From Solen grandis (taxonomy: Eukaryota; Mollusca; Bivalvia; Adapedonta; Solenidae), in assembly GCA_021229015.1 (NCBI GenBank), contig CM037783.1:3006725-3070724 (forward strand): 64,000 bases of DNA, given 5' to 3'. This document shows positions 28,101-35,797 of the stretch, piece after piece. The number at the start of each line of letters is the position of its first letter. Position 1 is the stretch's first letter. Made by a program: the position numbers and the translations under genes. Below the pieces are notes generated by a model that was given only the letters and a program-made list of their open reading frames with translations, was not told the origin of the DNA and made no database searches.

Positions 28101-31100
28101 TTATCATTCATTACAAGCAACATAGTCACAGTTTAAAATAAAGTTGTTTTTAATTGGTTATTATGCCCCCCTTCGAAGAAGAGGGGGTATATTGCTTTGC
28201 TCATGTCGGTCGGTCCGTAGGTCCGTCGGTCCGTTGGTCTGTCGGTAGACAAGACCTTGTCCAAGTGATAACTTAAGTTCTATTTGACCTTTAAGTCTCA
28301 AACTTCATGTGGTTGATGCTCATGATAAGTAGATGACCCCTATTGATTTTGGTGTCATTACCTCAAAGGTCAAGGTCACAAGGTCACATGTTGTGTATGT
28401 ATAATACCAGACCTTGTCCAAGTGATAACTTAAGTTCTATTTGACCTTTAAGTCTCAAACTTCTTGTGGTTGTTGCTCATGATTAGTAGATGACCCATAT
28501 TGATTTTGGTGTCATTACCTCAAAGGTCAAGGTCACATGTTGTGTATGTATAATACCAGACCTTGTCCGAGTGATAACTTAAGTTCTATTTGACCTTTGA
28601 GTCTCAAACTTCTTGTGGTTGTTGCTCATGATTAGTAGATGACCCCTTTTGATTTTGGTGTCATTACCTCAAAGGTCAAGGTCACAAGGTCACATGTTGT
28701 GTATGTATAATACCAGACCTTGTCCGAGAGATAACTTAAGTTCTATTCGACCTTTAAGTCTCAAACTTCATGTGGTTGTTGCTCATTATTAGTAGATGAC
28801 CCCTATTGATTTTGGTGTCATTACCTCAAAGGTCAAGGTCACATGTTGTGTATGTTTAATACCAGACCTTGTCCGAGTGATAACTTAAGTTCTATTTGAC
28901 CTTTAAGTCTCAAACTTCATGTGGTTGTTGCTCATGATTAGTAGATGACCCCTATTGATTTTGGTGTCATTACCTCAAAGGTCAAGGTCACATGTTGTGT
29001 ATGTTTAATACCAGACCTTGTCCGAGTGATAACTTAAGTTCTATTTGATCTTTAAGTCTCAAACTTCATGTGGTTGTTGCTCATGATTAGTAGATGACCC
29101 ATATTGATTTTGGTGTCATTACCTCAAAGGTCAAGGTCACATGTTGTGTACTCAAACTTCATGTGGTTGTTGCTCACGATTAGTAGATGACCCCTTTTGA
29201 TTTTGGTGTCATTACCTCAAAGGTCAAGGTCACAAGGTCACATGTTGTGTATGTATAATACCAGACCTTGTCCGAGAGATAACTTAAGTTCTATTCGACC
29301 TTTAAGTCTCAAACTTCATGTGGTTGTTGCTCATTATTAGTAAATGACCCTTATTAATTTTGGTGTCAATACCTCAAAGGTCAAGGTTGCATTTGTATAT
29401 ATGTTTGATGACTTGGCCTTGTCCAAATAAAATTTTAGTCCTATTTCAGACTATATGTGGTTGTTCCTTATAATGAGTAGATGACCTCTATTGATTTGGG
29501 TGTCAACATCCAAAGGTCAAGTTCACAATGTCACATGTTGATATATTTTCATTATATAAATGTCGATCTTGCCCAAGTGATAACTTCTTTTTATTTTTAC
29601 TCTTAAGGTCCTAACCTCATGTAGTTGTTGCTTATAAATGTAGAAAACCCTGTTTTCTAAGTTTGGATTCTTATAAATATTTTGTACAATTTAAGCACTG
29701 TCTGACTAATAACTCAAAATCTCATTGTGTCTGGTTTTTACATATACTTAATAGTAATTAATAAAGAAGACCTCTATAGACTTTAGGGGTCAGTACATTG
29801 TGTTAAGGAAGCATTGTCCAGCTGAAAACCTTTGCTTCAAATATTTTACAGTTGTTGCATATCAATAGGAATGACAATGTTCTTTCACTTAAACCTTTGT
29901 GGACTTGTGTAAATATTTCTCCAGCCCATTTATTTCAGTAAATGTTTAGTTCCACATTTTAGCACATTATATTTTCACTCAAATTTTTGAAGTTTGAGAA
30001 TTTTTTGTGACAAGCCAACATTATGAAGGCAAACTCCTTGCATGTAATATAGCTATATACATATTATGGCATATGAGGGGGGCATATATGTTTCACAAAC
30101 ATTTTTTGTTCTTTTTTGTTTTCATGTTGCCATTGTTGCTTTTTATACCACTAGTGTCAGGATTTTTATGGAAAGGAATTTCACACTTCCTTCCATTCTG
30201 TCCAATTTAAAAAAAAAATCAGTGATAGTTATAAATTTTACCAACATTGTTCAAATTATTTAGATCCATTAAAAAACATGGCTGCCAGGGAGCAGAGCCC
30301 ATTTTCCCTTATATGAATATAGTACAAATTTGAAAAATCTTCTTGGCCAAAAGTACTGACTGGATTTCAAAGTTATTAGCCCAGATGTTCCTTGTCACTC
30401 TCTACCAGGATTGTTCAAATTATTTTGATCTGTTGAAAAACAAGGTTGCCAGGGGGCAGAGCTTGTTTTCCTTATATTTATATAGTAAAAACTTCAAATA
30501 TCTTCTCCTCCAAAAGTATGGGCTGGATTTCAAAGTTCAAAAATAAAATTATATGATAAATGTTTAATGATGTTATTAAGAAAGTTTTTGTAGAGAAAAA
30601 AGAACACATAAAACATAGTAATTTACAGTTTTATCTTAAAGAATCTATATAAATCTTATATAAAGATAAAGAAGTGTAATAGTATTTACACTGCACTATA
30701 TAATGTCTTTCCTGTTCAAGCCCCAACAGCAGAGGAGGTGGCTGGATATTTAGACTGCAAGAACTCTCATCTTCACGCCTTTACAAGGGAGACAATCCCA
30801 GTCCGACATCACTACACCCGTAATGACCGTATTGGTAATGTTGTCATAGATATTGAGTCCTCATGGTTGTTCAGGTAATTAAACATAATAATGTGCATTC
30901 ACTTACTTTATTTTATTTGTGCATCATGCCACAGCTTAAAACTTTTCATGATATATAATAAGGGCTTTACCATTATAATGTGTATGGGGGGAAGGGGCAT
31001 TTTTTTAAAAAAAAAACTATGCATGGGTGGATTTCTCAAAATAAAAATGGTGATGGTGGGTGCTAAATATCAAAAACAATTCTATGGGTTGTTGTGACAA

Positions 31101-34100
31101 GAAACACTTTACTGCACTACTCTGCATATTATGTAAAGAAAATCACTGATTTAAAACAAAAATAAAATCAGTAAAAAGGCAGATTCATTCACCCATCATT
31201 CATATCAACTTGATCCAATAAATGATCAGCCCAATGCTTGCAGATTACTAGTTTCGTATCTAATATATAATTATATATGATTGTCGTTTGCTGACTTTGA
31301 TAATTTTTCTGCTTATAAGACTGAGACCAGTTCATCATTTATGCCAAACTTATTGTTTCTTCACACCTAATGTATACACCACAATGGATAGATCAAAAAT
31401 TTAAACTATAGATAGATTGTGACTTGGTCAGTGCTGTGTCAAAGAGTCATAACTCTATCTGCTCCCATTGGTGATTTATCTCCCTTGCTTATTATCTTTT
31501 TTAAATGATTTTGCACAAGGCTTCTTCTGTGACATAACAGTATGCAGGGGGTATTAATCACCTTCATTGAGAGTTCATGTTTTATTCAATCATTTTAACT
31601 ATAAATATATATTTATGGTATCCAGCCCAAAGGCAAGCCGCTCCTGCCTGATGGGTAACCATGGCTATGACAACACCTATAAGAGTATGCATGTAAGTGT
31701 ACAATTATTTCCCTTTCTTCCAGTGTTCATAATATTTATAGTTTTCAACCATTGTAGTGTCTTCCTTAAAAGGCTATCTTTGTTTAATTTTTGGTTACAG
31801 AACAGTAAACTGTTACTTTTTAGGATTTTAACCCTTTCGCTGCCAGGTCACTTATCATAATTTGGGGGCTTGTTGCAAAACTATTGTAACTACATATAAA
31901 TAAAGAAGGATTTACAATAGTTTTGCACCAAACCCTCAAAAACTGTTATATAAACAGGCTATTTGCCAAGGAATATCTTAGAAATATCTTAGGAATTACA
32001 GGCTATTACTGTACTAGTATAGTGTGGCTGCTTCCCTTTCGCTGCCAACAGGACGGGTTATCCCATCTTACACACGGCATATTTGCCAACAGGACGGGTT
32101 TGCCTGTTTTAATGGTTTCTACATTGGAAACCTCCCAAAACAGGTGAATCTGTCTTGTTTGCAACTACTCTGTCTCATGTTTAGGACGGGTTCTTCCGTC
32201 CTGTAAGCAGCGAAAGCATTACAGATGTGGATATGAAAATAAATCTGATCAATTTAAATTTAATTTTGGATTATCATGCAGCTCTGAAACATGTGTTATT
32301 TTAATTTTTTTATTTTATTTTATAGTATTTGAATTTTCTTATTTCAATATTGTTGTTAAAAAAATCTTAAGGTAAATCATCCATCATTAAATTGTGATCA
32401 TGGTCCATCAAGTGATCATTGAATTTTTATAGTAAATGCAAGCCTTTATAGGCTTTGAGCAACAAAGCCTATAACTCCAAGTCATCTGCACTGAAGTCTT
32501 TTTAAGCATTTGAAGGACCATGATTATAATATAAGAATGGATGGATTACCTTAAGTTCTTTTATTTGGTGTCCTCAGGCCCTTTTCTTGGCACATGGTCC
32601 AGGCTTTAAGCAGAATTTTGAAACGGAGCCTTTTGAAAATATTGAACTCTACGATCTTATGTCAGGTGAGAATTAAACCTCAAGTTTTACCAAATTAAAT
32701 TCTAGCGTACCAGCTGAAATAAATGCTTTTCAAAGCAGGTCTGGCCCCAGGTTTTGAATATATTGAATACAGAGCTCAAACTCAAACCTAAGTATGATAT
32801 TATCATGTTCATATGTTAATATTTGTTTCTAGACCAATTAAAACTGAGATATAAGAAAGGGCATAGTAATTAGTCATAATTGCTCATTCTGATCTTGTGT
32901 TCTTTACCCTAGAGTTGCTAGAGCTAAGCCCCGCCCCTAACAACGGGACCAAGGGGTCCCTCCACCACCTCCTGAGGACCCCAACTGATCTGCCCACACC
33001 GAACCCACCAGCAGAGGTTTCCCAGTGTTCCAACTCGGGACCTCCTGGACCTGTTGATAACTGTAATTGTAAAGATTCCGCTTTGGTAGGTGTTATATAT
33101 TTCATTTCTTAGCTCCAATGATGTTGTAAAAATCTAAATGCATTACCAGTTTTTTCATTGTACATCAGGCTGATAAAATGTATTTGTAAAGAAGCTTTAT
33201 AAAGCTTAGAGCTTTAGACTTTCCAGAAATTTAAATAAGTTTTAAAACTTAAGTTTATCAGGAACACTGATGACCTTGAAAATCACATTGCTTGTTTCTT
33301 GTTCATTGTGCTATATCTTTATGTAAAATACATTCATCTGTTAAATATCCTGAGGGCCTCTACCTCTAATTTGCAACAAGCTAAGAGTGTTATACCTCTA
33401 TATTAATTTATTCATCTGCTTATTGCTTTTTGGCCTCTACCTCTCATCTGAAAGTGGCTTAGAGTGATATACCTCTGTATTATTTTATTCATCTGTTACT
33501 CACCCTGTGCCCTCTACCTCTCATCTGAAACTGGCTTAGAGTGCTATACCTCTATATTAATTTATTCATCTGTTACTTGCCCTGTGCCCTCTACCTCTCA
33601 TCTGAAACCAGCTTAGATTGCTATACCTCTGTATTAATTTATGCATCTGTTACTTGCCCTGTGCCCTCTACCTCTCATTTGTAACCAGCTTAGAGTGCTA
33701 TACCTCTATATTAATTTATTCATCTGTTACTTGCCCTGAATCTCTCATTTGTAACTAGCTTAGAGTGGTGAGATTTGCCAGAAATATCTTGTCTGGTATC
33801 TATTTTATCATAGCCACAGCAGATTTAGATTTGTAGTTGTTGTATTGGGGTTTACCGTCGCTGCGATAGTATTTCAATCATATGGTGACATCCAGCTAAT
33901 TACAGGTGGAGGAAGACCCCGAGTACACAGAGGTACCTGGGTAGAACCACCGACCTACCGCAAGCCAGCTGGAAGGCTTCCTCACATGAAAAATCTGAAG
34001 TCCCTATCGGGATTCAAACCCACAGCGGTGAGGGGCTGAGAGATTTGTTGTCCACGAATCTAACCGCCCGGCCACGGTGGCCCCGGGTTCGAACCCTGTT

Positions 34101-34963
34101 GGAGGCAAGAATTCTTCATGACCTTGCCAGGCACAAAGTACTGGTCCAACCCAGGAACCGTCGAGAGTGATAAGTATAGGTTGAAAGATTTAGATCATTT
34201 TTGGTGCGCTTGTTTATCTCAATAAATTGAAGACCAACTTTGACTCTTTGCAAAATCTGTCATTTTTTTACAGCCAGTTTTTTACTTGATACCTTGTCCA
34301 TTCATTAAAGCTTTATAGTCTGTGTCAAAGTGCTGTGTAGGGGTATTTATTACCTGCAGTGTTTTTTTTTTTATTCCATTTACCCCTTCAACTTTTGGGT
34401 AATTCCTTTGACAAAGGTAGACAAAATCAACTTGAAGTCTTAAAAAAATAATTGATTATTTGACTATTGGAGTTTACCATGGCTTTCAGTTATATAGCGA
34501 CGTCCAGCTAACAGGTGGAGGAAGACCCCAAATGCACGGAGACATCCGGGGAGAACCACCGACCTACTGCAAGCCAGCTGGAAGGCTTCCTCACATGAAA
34601 ATCTGAATGACCCTGCCGGGATTTGAACCCACGTGGTGAGGGGCTGAGTGAGTGTTAAAGTTGGCGACTGTACCCTCTTCACCACAGAGGCCCCATTAAT
34701 TGATTATGTTACCAGAACAATCAAGTAACCTTTCTTTGGAAGGTCCTCATGAATGAAAACAATAATGAAAAAGGAAGTAACTCTGAAAATTTCAGGTAGG
34801 TGGATTTCCATCAAGCCCATTGTCTGGCTCATATCCATTTGGATCACCCATCATGGAGGCTGCATTTCCTGTCTGCCGGTTGCTAGGCGACCACTTTGTC
34901 ACAGATTTCAGCTCAAAGTTGAAGATGCCGGTGTATACATCTTACACATTGACATCTGACCAG
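9802..34963 (+). CDS. ENPP: ENPP1/3-like ectonucleotide pyrophosphatase/phosphodiesterase (13 exons seen, both ends missing)
   Basis: Type II membrane ectoenzyme of the NPP family, which hydrolyses extracellular nucleotides and dinucleotides to 5'-monophosphates using two zinc ions. Exons 2-13 of the visible model (11355-34963) give a continuous 480-codon frame, and every junction there is in phase. Counting from its first codon, the metal Asp is in FLDG (residue 10) and the nucleophile Thr is in PTLTFPNHY (Thr46), followed by the base-stacking Phe. Then come [22 protein letters not shown] with the second base-stacking Tyr, DEPDHTGH with metal Asp and His, LADHGM, and GNHGYDN. The phosphodiesterase domain ends near SPAPNNGT. 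The last visible exon enters the nuclease-like domain, which should continue for over 200 residues but is lost towards the gap at 37177. Unlike vertebrate ENPP1/3, no somatomedin-B Cys-rich exons are visible; a Ser/Thr-rich stalk takes their place. The cytosolic N-terminal exon is not identified. ENPP1 versus ENPP3 orthology cannot be settled here. Confidence 0.92.
10941..11130 (+). mobile_element. tRNA-derived SINE
   Basis: A-box region CACCTAATGGTACAGTGG, B box GTGGGTTCAAACCC, body CCTTTCCAGGCACAAAGTAC then TGGTCCAACCCAGG. It sits in the intron before the catalytic-Thr exon. Confidence 0.8.
11355..11519 (+). CDS. ENPP: ENPP exon: FLDG metal site and catalytic Thr
   Basis: Acceptor TTTCAG|CCG, donor ACA|GTAAGT; 55 codons, phase 0 to 0. 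Encodes [17 protein letters not shown] and, near its end, [14 protein letters not shown]. The Asp of FLDG binds zinc and the Thr before FPN is the family's nucleophile. Confidence 0.93.
12440..12664. mobile_element. second TTAA-type repeat family, diverged copy
   Basis: TTCTTCATATAGACACATTT on the left and ATTCATGAGGTAAAGGGTTA on the right, ending in TTAA. The internal hairpin has decayed. It lies in the ENPP intron before the exon at 12743. Confidence 0.55.
12743..12862 (+). CDS. ENPP: ENPP exon: GLYPESHG segment
   Basis: Acceptor TTTCTAG|GGT, donor CCG|GTAAGT; 40 codons, phase 0 to 0. Starts [17 protein letters not shown] and ends [11 protein letters not shown], both close to the vertebrate ENPP1/3 wording. 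HINAS contains an N-glycosylation sequon. Confidence 0.93.
13100..13660. repeat. GGCGGAA-rich minisatellite, unit about 110-120 bp
   Basis: Phrases GGGGCAGATTCCAGGC, AAATGAGGCAGAATAATTTT and GGCCTGGGGCGGAATGACTT recur four to five times. The 168-codon minus frame here is only the repeat translated. A matching block in opposite orientation lies at about 15190-15375. Confidence 0.85.
13661..15189. other. intronic DNA between inverted GGCGGAA blocks
   Basis: AT-rich sequence without a recognisable gene, lying between the tandem block at 13.1-13.66 kb and its inverted counterpart at 15.19-15.38 kb. Possibly the interior of one large fold-back element. Confidence 0.4.
15190..15375. repeat. inverted counterpart of the GGCGGAA minisatellite
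   Basis: Contains TTCCGCCTGGAA, TATTCCGCC, CCGGGCGGAATCTGCCCC and AAATTCTGCCC, the reverse complements of the motifs at 13.1-13.66 kb. Confidence 0.65.
16070..16140 (-). repeat. possible tRNA-derived fragment
   Basis: On the minus strand GGTTGCAGGTTCAAATCCTG resembles a tRNA T-arm / B box. No matching acceptor stem can be paired, so this looks like a SINE or tRNA remnant, not a working tRNA gene. Confidence 0.35.
16240..17070. mobile_element. tandem-core repeat with nested TTAA element
   Basis: A copy of the bivalve-type repeat family: TGACC/AGGTC-rich text with CACTCTAGAGGCCACATTTTT-like phrases two to three times and a degraded right end GAGCGACCTAGGACCATCATG. It is interrupted at 16687-16927 by a TTAA-bounded element and resumes after it. 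Confidence 0.6.
16687..16927 (+). mobile_element. TTAA-bounded palindromic MITE, copy 2
   Basis: Same orientation and internal hairpin as the copy at 4260. The left end is TTAACCCTTTCCCTCATA and the right end has decayed to AAAGGGTTAC. Nested in a tandem-core repeat. Confidence 0.85.
17404..17479 (+). CDS. ENPP: ENPP exon: LWVTAKKQG segment
   Basis: Acceptor CTTTAG|CTG, donor TCAG|GTGAGT; phase 0 to 1. Encodes [20 protein letters not shown] and the following EMNIS. Vertebrate ENPP1 has WPGS where this has WVGS. Confidence 0.92.
18690..19700 (+). mobile_element. tandem-core bivalve-type repeat
   Basis: Four to five tandem units of roughly 165 bp with AAGGCCTGGAGTTTAGATAT, TCATGGCCGTGGGGTCAAA and AGGGGTCACTTGATTTTA. 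It ends in TCTCAGGTGAGCTATTCAGG and CCATCTTGGTCCTCTTG. Units become shorter through single-base losses towards 19.4 kb. A reverse-oriented relative lies at 58.8-59.5 kb. Confidence 0.75.
19890..20290. repeat. loose tandem repeat, about 150 bp unit
   Basis: Phrases AAACTATGTCTTGT, CCAAGTATTTCAGTTTGGGT and GGATTTTAACT recur two to three times. A reverse-complement relative lies at 49210-49442. Confidence 0.6.
20510..20543 (+). CDS. ENPP: ENPP micro-exon: [12 protein letters not shown]
   Basis: A 34-base exon between TTTTTTCAG and TGG|GTAAAT, phase 1 to 2. With the flanking bases it encodes [12 protein letters not shown], aligned with vertebrate GIFPDIYKMYNG. The last Tyr is the one that stacks on the nucleotide base in mammalian ENPP1. 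Confidence 0.9.
20572..20848 (+). mobile_element. tRNA-derived SINE
   Basis: The head CCCGGTGGCCGAGTAGTTAG matches a tRNA A-box region. A body follows with TTGCTTGGCACTCAGCATAT, and the tail is GTGGGACGTTAAATCCAATA followed by (AAAC)n. Tail fragments of the same family occur near 42890-42920, and reverse copies near 45.87 and 57.2 kb. Confidence 0.75.
20959..21200 (-). mobile_element. TTAA-bounded palindromic MITE, copy 3
   Basis: Reverse orientation: the hairpin lies near the right end. Right terminus AAAGGGTTAA is intact; the left terminus is TTATCCCTTTCCC. Confidence 0.88.
21440..21578 (+). CDS. ENPP: ENPP exon: DEPDHTGH metal site
   Basis: Acceptor TCTCCAG|CTC, donor GAG|GTGAGA; phase 2 to 0. 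Encodes [18 protein letters not shown], then [19 protein letters not shown]. The Asp and second His of D-x-x-x-H bind zinc in the family. Confidence 0.94.
22210..22440. repeat. remnant of second TTAA/GTCTGATCAGGGTCT repeat family
   Basis: Contains GAGCTGTCTGATCAGGGTCT, GTTTGCTTATACAATACTGT and ACTCATGAGGTTATGGGTTT. Better relatives lie near 12440-12662, 48810-49030, 60570-60776 and 63060-63250. Confidence 0.6.
22792..23793. mobile_element. pogo/Tigger-like non-autonomous DNA element
   Basis: Left end TA|CAGTCAACATCGTACATG is mirrored by right end CAATGTCAACTG|TA. The arms share about 12 of the first 14 bases and more beyond (GCGACCACC against GCGGTCTC). The target looks like a TA duplication. 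About 1 kb with no transposase frame. Its right end is 18 bases from the first base of the next ENPP exon. Confidence 0.78.
23812..23920 (+). CDS. ENPP: ENPP exon: LADHG metal site
   Basis: Acceptor ACTCTTCAG|GTG, donor CATG|GTATGG; phase 0 to 1. Encodes [20 protein letters not shown] and ends LIILADHG, where Asp and His bind zinc. The short intron remnant before it (TATGTATAAACTCTTCAG) is flanked directly by a DNA transposon. Confidence 0.93.
25134..25645. repeat. 97-bp tandem repeat, about 5 copies
   Basis: The unit starts TTCTGTAATGAGTAAATC and includes AAGCAACAGACTTTCTTTG and GGAATCATTGTGAATGTTTT. Unit starts fall at about 25134, 25231, 25328, 25425, 25523 and 25611. The first four steps are close to 97; the last unit is shorter. 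Confidence 0.92.
26445..26591 (+). CDS. ENPP: ENPP exon: MEKTSC segment
   Basis: Acceptor TACCCCAG|GGA, donor AATG|GTAAGA; phase 1 to 1. Continues the DHG motif as [16 protein letters not shown] and ends [11 protein letters not shown]. The position after DHG and the Cys match the family; the rest is less conserved, as expected. Confidence 0.9.
26660..28035. repeat. tandem duplicate of about 300 bp, first copy carrying an insertion
   Basis: The text from GCATGGAAAATTATAAAAAT onward at 26660 reappears at about 27737 (GCAAGGATTCATCCTTGATG, AAGAAGAGTTCTGGCTC). TTGACCATTCAGTTGCACAG occurs at about 27623 and 27918. Copy A is split by the element at 26814-27588; copy B is uninterrupted. Confidence 0.8.
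26814..27588. mobile_element. pogo/Tigger-like non-autonomous element in a TA target
   Basis: Left end TA|CAGTAGAACCTTG and right end CAAGGTTCTACTG|TA are inverse over 13 bases. It is 775 bp, and its frames (for example 27096-27290) resemble no transposase. The neighbouring duplicate keeps the uninterrupted target at about 27884. A diverged relative lies at about 57400-57985. Confidence 0.85.
28158..29400. repeat. about 155-bp tandem array with AGGTCAAGGTCA in every unit
   Basis: Starts after GTCGGTCGGTCCG-type sequence (28205-28250). About eight units carry GACCTTGTCCGAGTGATAAC, TCAAACTTCATGTGGTTG, AGTAGATGACCCCTATTG and CATTACCTCAAAGGTCAAGG. Decayed units trail on to about 29640. It lies within an ENPP intron. 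Confidence 0.92.
30250..30545. repeat. remnant of the tandem-core repeat family
   Basis: Two loose units with ACATGGCTGCCAGGGAGCAGA / AAGGTTGCCAGGGGGCAGAG and CTGGATTTCAAAGTT, like those at 9.2-9.7 kb. Confidence 0.55.
30721..30874 (+). CDS. ENPP: ENPP exon: [15 protein letters not shown] segment
   Basis: Acceptor CTGTTCAAG|CCC, donor TTCAG|GTAATT; phase 1 to 2. Encodes [20 protein letters not shown] and, later, [20 protein letters not shown], corresponding to the region of vertebrate ENPPs with L-x-C and the F-A-K-S-D-R-I-E motif. Confidence 0.9.
31626..31692 (+). CDS. ENPP: ENPP exon: GNHGYDN metal site
   Basis: Acceptor GTATCCAG|CCC, donor CAT|GTAAGT; phase 2 to 0. Encodes [20 protein letters not shown] plus MH. 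The His of NHG corresponds to the last zinc-binding His of the family (F-H-G-S-D-N in vertebrates). Confidence 0.92.
31829..32220. mobile_element. third TTAA-ended short element (GCAGCGAAAG termini)
   Basis: Left TTAACCCTTTCGCTGCCAG and right GCAGCGAAAGCATTA are near inverses. Inside, AACAGGACGGGTT recurs. No coding capacity. Confidence 0.55.
32578..32665 (+). CDS. ENPP: ENPP exon: [11 protein letters not shown] segment
   Basis: Acceptor GTCCTCAG|GCC, donor TCAG|GTGAGA; phase 0 to 1. Encodes [19 protein letters not shown] and NIELYDLMS, very close to the vertebrate A-L-F-V-G-Y-G-P-G-F-K and N-I-E-V-Y-N-L-M wording. Confidence 0.93.
32913..33085 (+). CDS. ENPP: ENPP exon: end of phosphodiesterase domain
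   Basis: Acceptor TACCCTAG|AGT, donor TTG|GTAGGT; phase 1 to 0. Encodes [20 protein letters not shown], matching L-L-N-L-T-P-A-P-N-N-G-T-H-G-S-L-N-H-L in ENPP1, then a Pro-rich linker and the Cys pair of CNCKDSAL. Confidence 0.93.
33350..33770. repeat. about 77-bp tandem repeat, five copies
   Basis: Unit with GCCCTCTACCTCTCATCTG, CTTAGAGTGCTATACCTCT and TTCATCTGTTACTTGCCCT. Confidence 0.9.
33838..34083 (-). mobile_element. tRNA-derived SINE, minus strand
   Basis: On the minus strand the head GGGGCCACCGTGGCCGGGCG continues GTTAGATTCG (A-box region), then GTGGGTTTGAATCCC (B box). The body follows with CCAGCTTGCGGTAGGTCGG and CTGTAATTAGCTGGATGTC. Relatives: 34462-34695 (minus) and 56500-56705 (plus). 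Confidence 0.82.
34083..34200 (+). mobile_element. SINE fragment, plus strand (head truncated)
   Basis: B box GGGTTCGAACCC, then the family body CCTTGCCAGGCACAAAGTAC and TGGTCCAACCCAGGAACC. It abuts the preceding minus-strand SINE head to head. Confidence 0.75.
34462..34695 (-). mobile_element. tRNA-derived SINE, minus strand
   Basis: Minus-strand head GGGGCCTCTGTGGTGAAGAG, B box GTGGGTTCAAATCCC, body with CCAGCTTGCAGTAGGTCGG. Same family as 33838-34083. Confidence 0.82.
34796..34963 (+). CDS. ENPP: ENPP exon: start of nuclease-like domain
   Basis: Acceptor AAATTTCAG|GTA, donor CCAG|GTCAGT; 56 codons, phase 0 to 0, joining the previous exon in frame. Contains SYPFGSPIM (compare L-P-Y-G-R-P) and [16 protein letters not shown], aligned with vertebrate D-I-L-M-P-L-W-T-S-Y-T-V. 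The exon end and donor lie inside a 15-bp target duplication made by the following retroelement. Confidence 0.88.
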
Positions 34964-34970
34964 GTCAGTT

Positions 34971-34972
<2 letters not shown>

Positions 34973-35004
<32 letters not shown>

Positions 35005-35487
35005 CATATACAGTTTATTCTCCCCGTCATTTGGTGTAAAACAGGGGTCGGGGAGGGCCATCCCCTGCAACACCTTACAAAGACATTATAAACTGTTGCA
35101 TATATATGTATATGTATAGTACTGTAGTACTGTATAGTACAATACTAAATGTAAAACTATTATATATATGTATTGTATTAAGCTAAATGTTGAAATATTG
35201 CATGTATATCTATAAGTGTGAGTGTATAGTGTATCGTATCGTAAAGTGGTCCTATACATTTATCTAATATAATTGTTTAAATGAAGTAGGTACAATCTAA
35301 TTACATATATGTCAAGTAAATATAAAACTGTATATGTTAAACTAGAGGGAAAGAAACAGTGGGAAAATAGAGGATAAACAAAGAATAAACATGTGAAGGG
35401 GGAACATAACGAAAAAAAGAAAAGAAAAAAAAAAAACTAGGTGCTGCCTCGGTCATTTAAAACTAATAGGTCTTTGTGATTGTTAAA
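34973..35487 (-). mobile_element. polyadenylated retroelement insertion (minus orientation) with 15-bp target duplication
   Basis: GACCAGGTCAGTTTA occurs at 34958-34972 and again at 35488-35502. Between them, the 515-bp insert begins with about 30 T on the plus strand, which is a poly-A tail on the minus strand. On the minus strand AATAAA precedes that tail by about 13 bases. No readable frame of a known protein, so it could be a LINE 3' end, a SINE or another retrocopy. Confidence 0.85.
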
Positions 35488-35797
35488 GACCAGGTCAGTT
35501 TATCATCAATTGTATTAAAACTGACAATTTTATGATGTGCGCATTGCAGATCCATTATATATGTAATATATGTTTAAGAGATGATGTCTTTCACTGGACC
35601 ATGTTATAACTTTATAAGATAATTAGCAAATTACAGGTTTTCTGTACATTGTTTAAGTCTTGATATATAGTAAAGACTGTCTGCAGGAAGATAGAAAAAA
35701 AGGTCACTGAACACAGGGAGTCACTATACTCAGACTGAATGCCAGTGGAAAATGTATAGATAAATAAATAGATTTTGGAAACATTTCATTAGAGGAT

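Noticed and set aside
28158..29400. Regularly spaced repeats considered as a CRISPR-like array
   Set aside because: The whole unit repeats, with no unique spacers. This is a eukaryotic tandem repeat.
34964..35119. Extension of the last ENPP exon frame into poly-Phe
   Set aside because: It reads the inserted poly-T tract. A good donor (CAG|GTCAGT) ends the exon at 34963.
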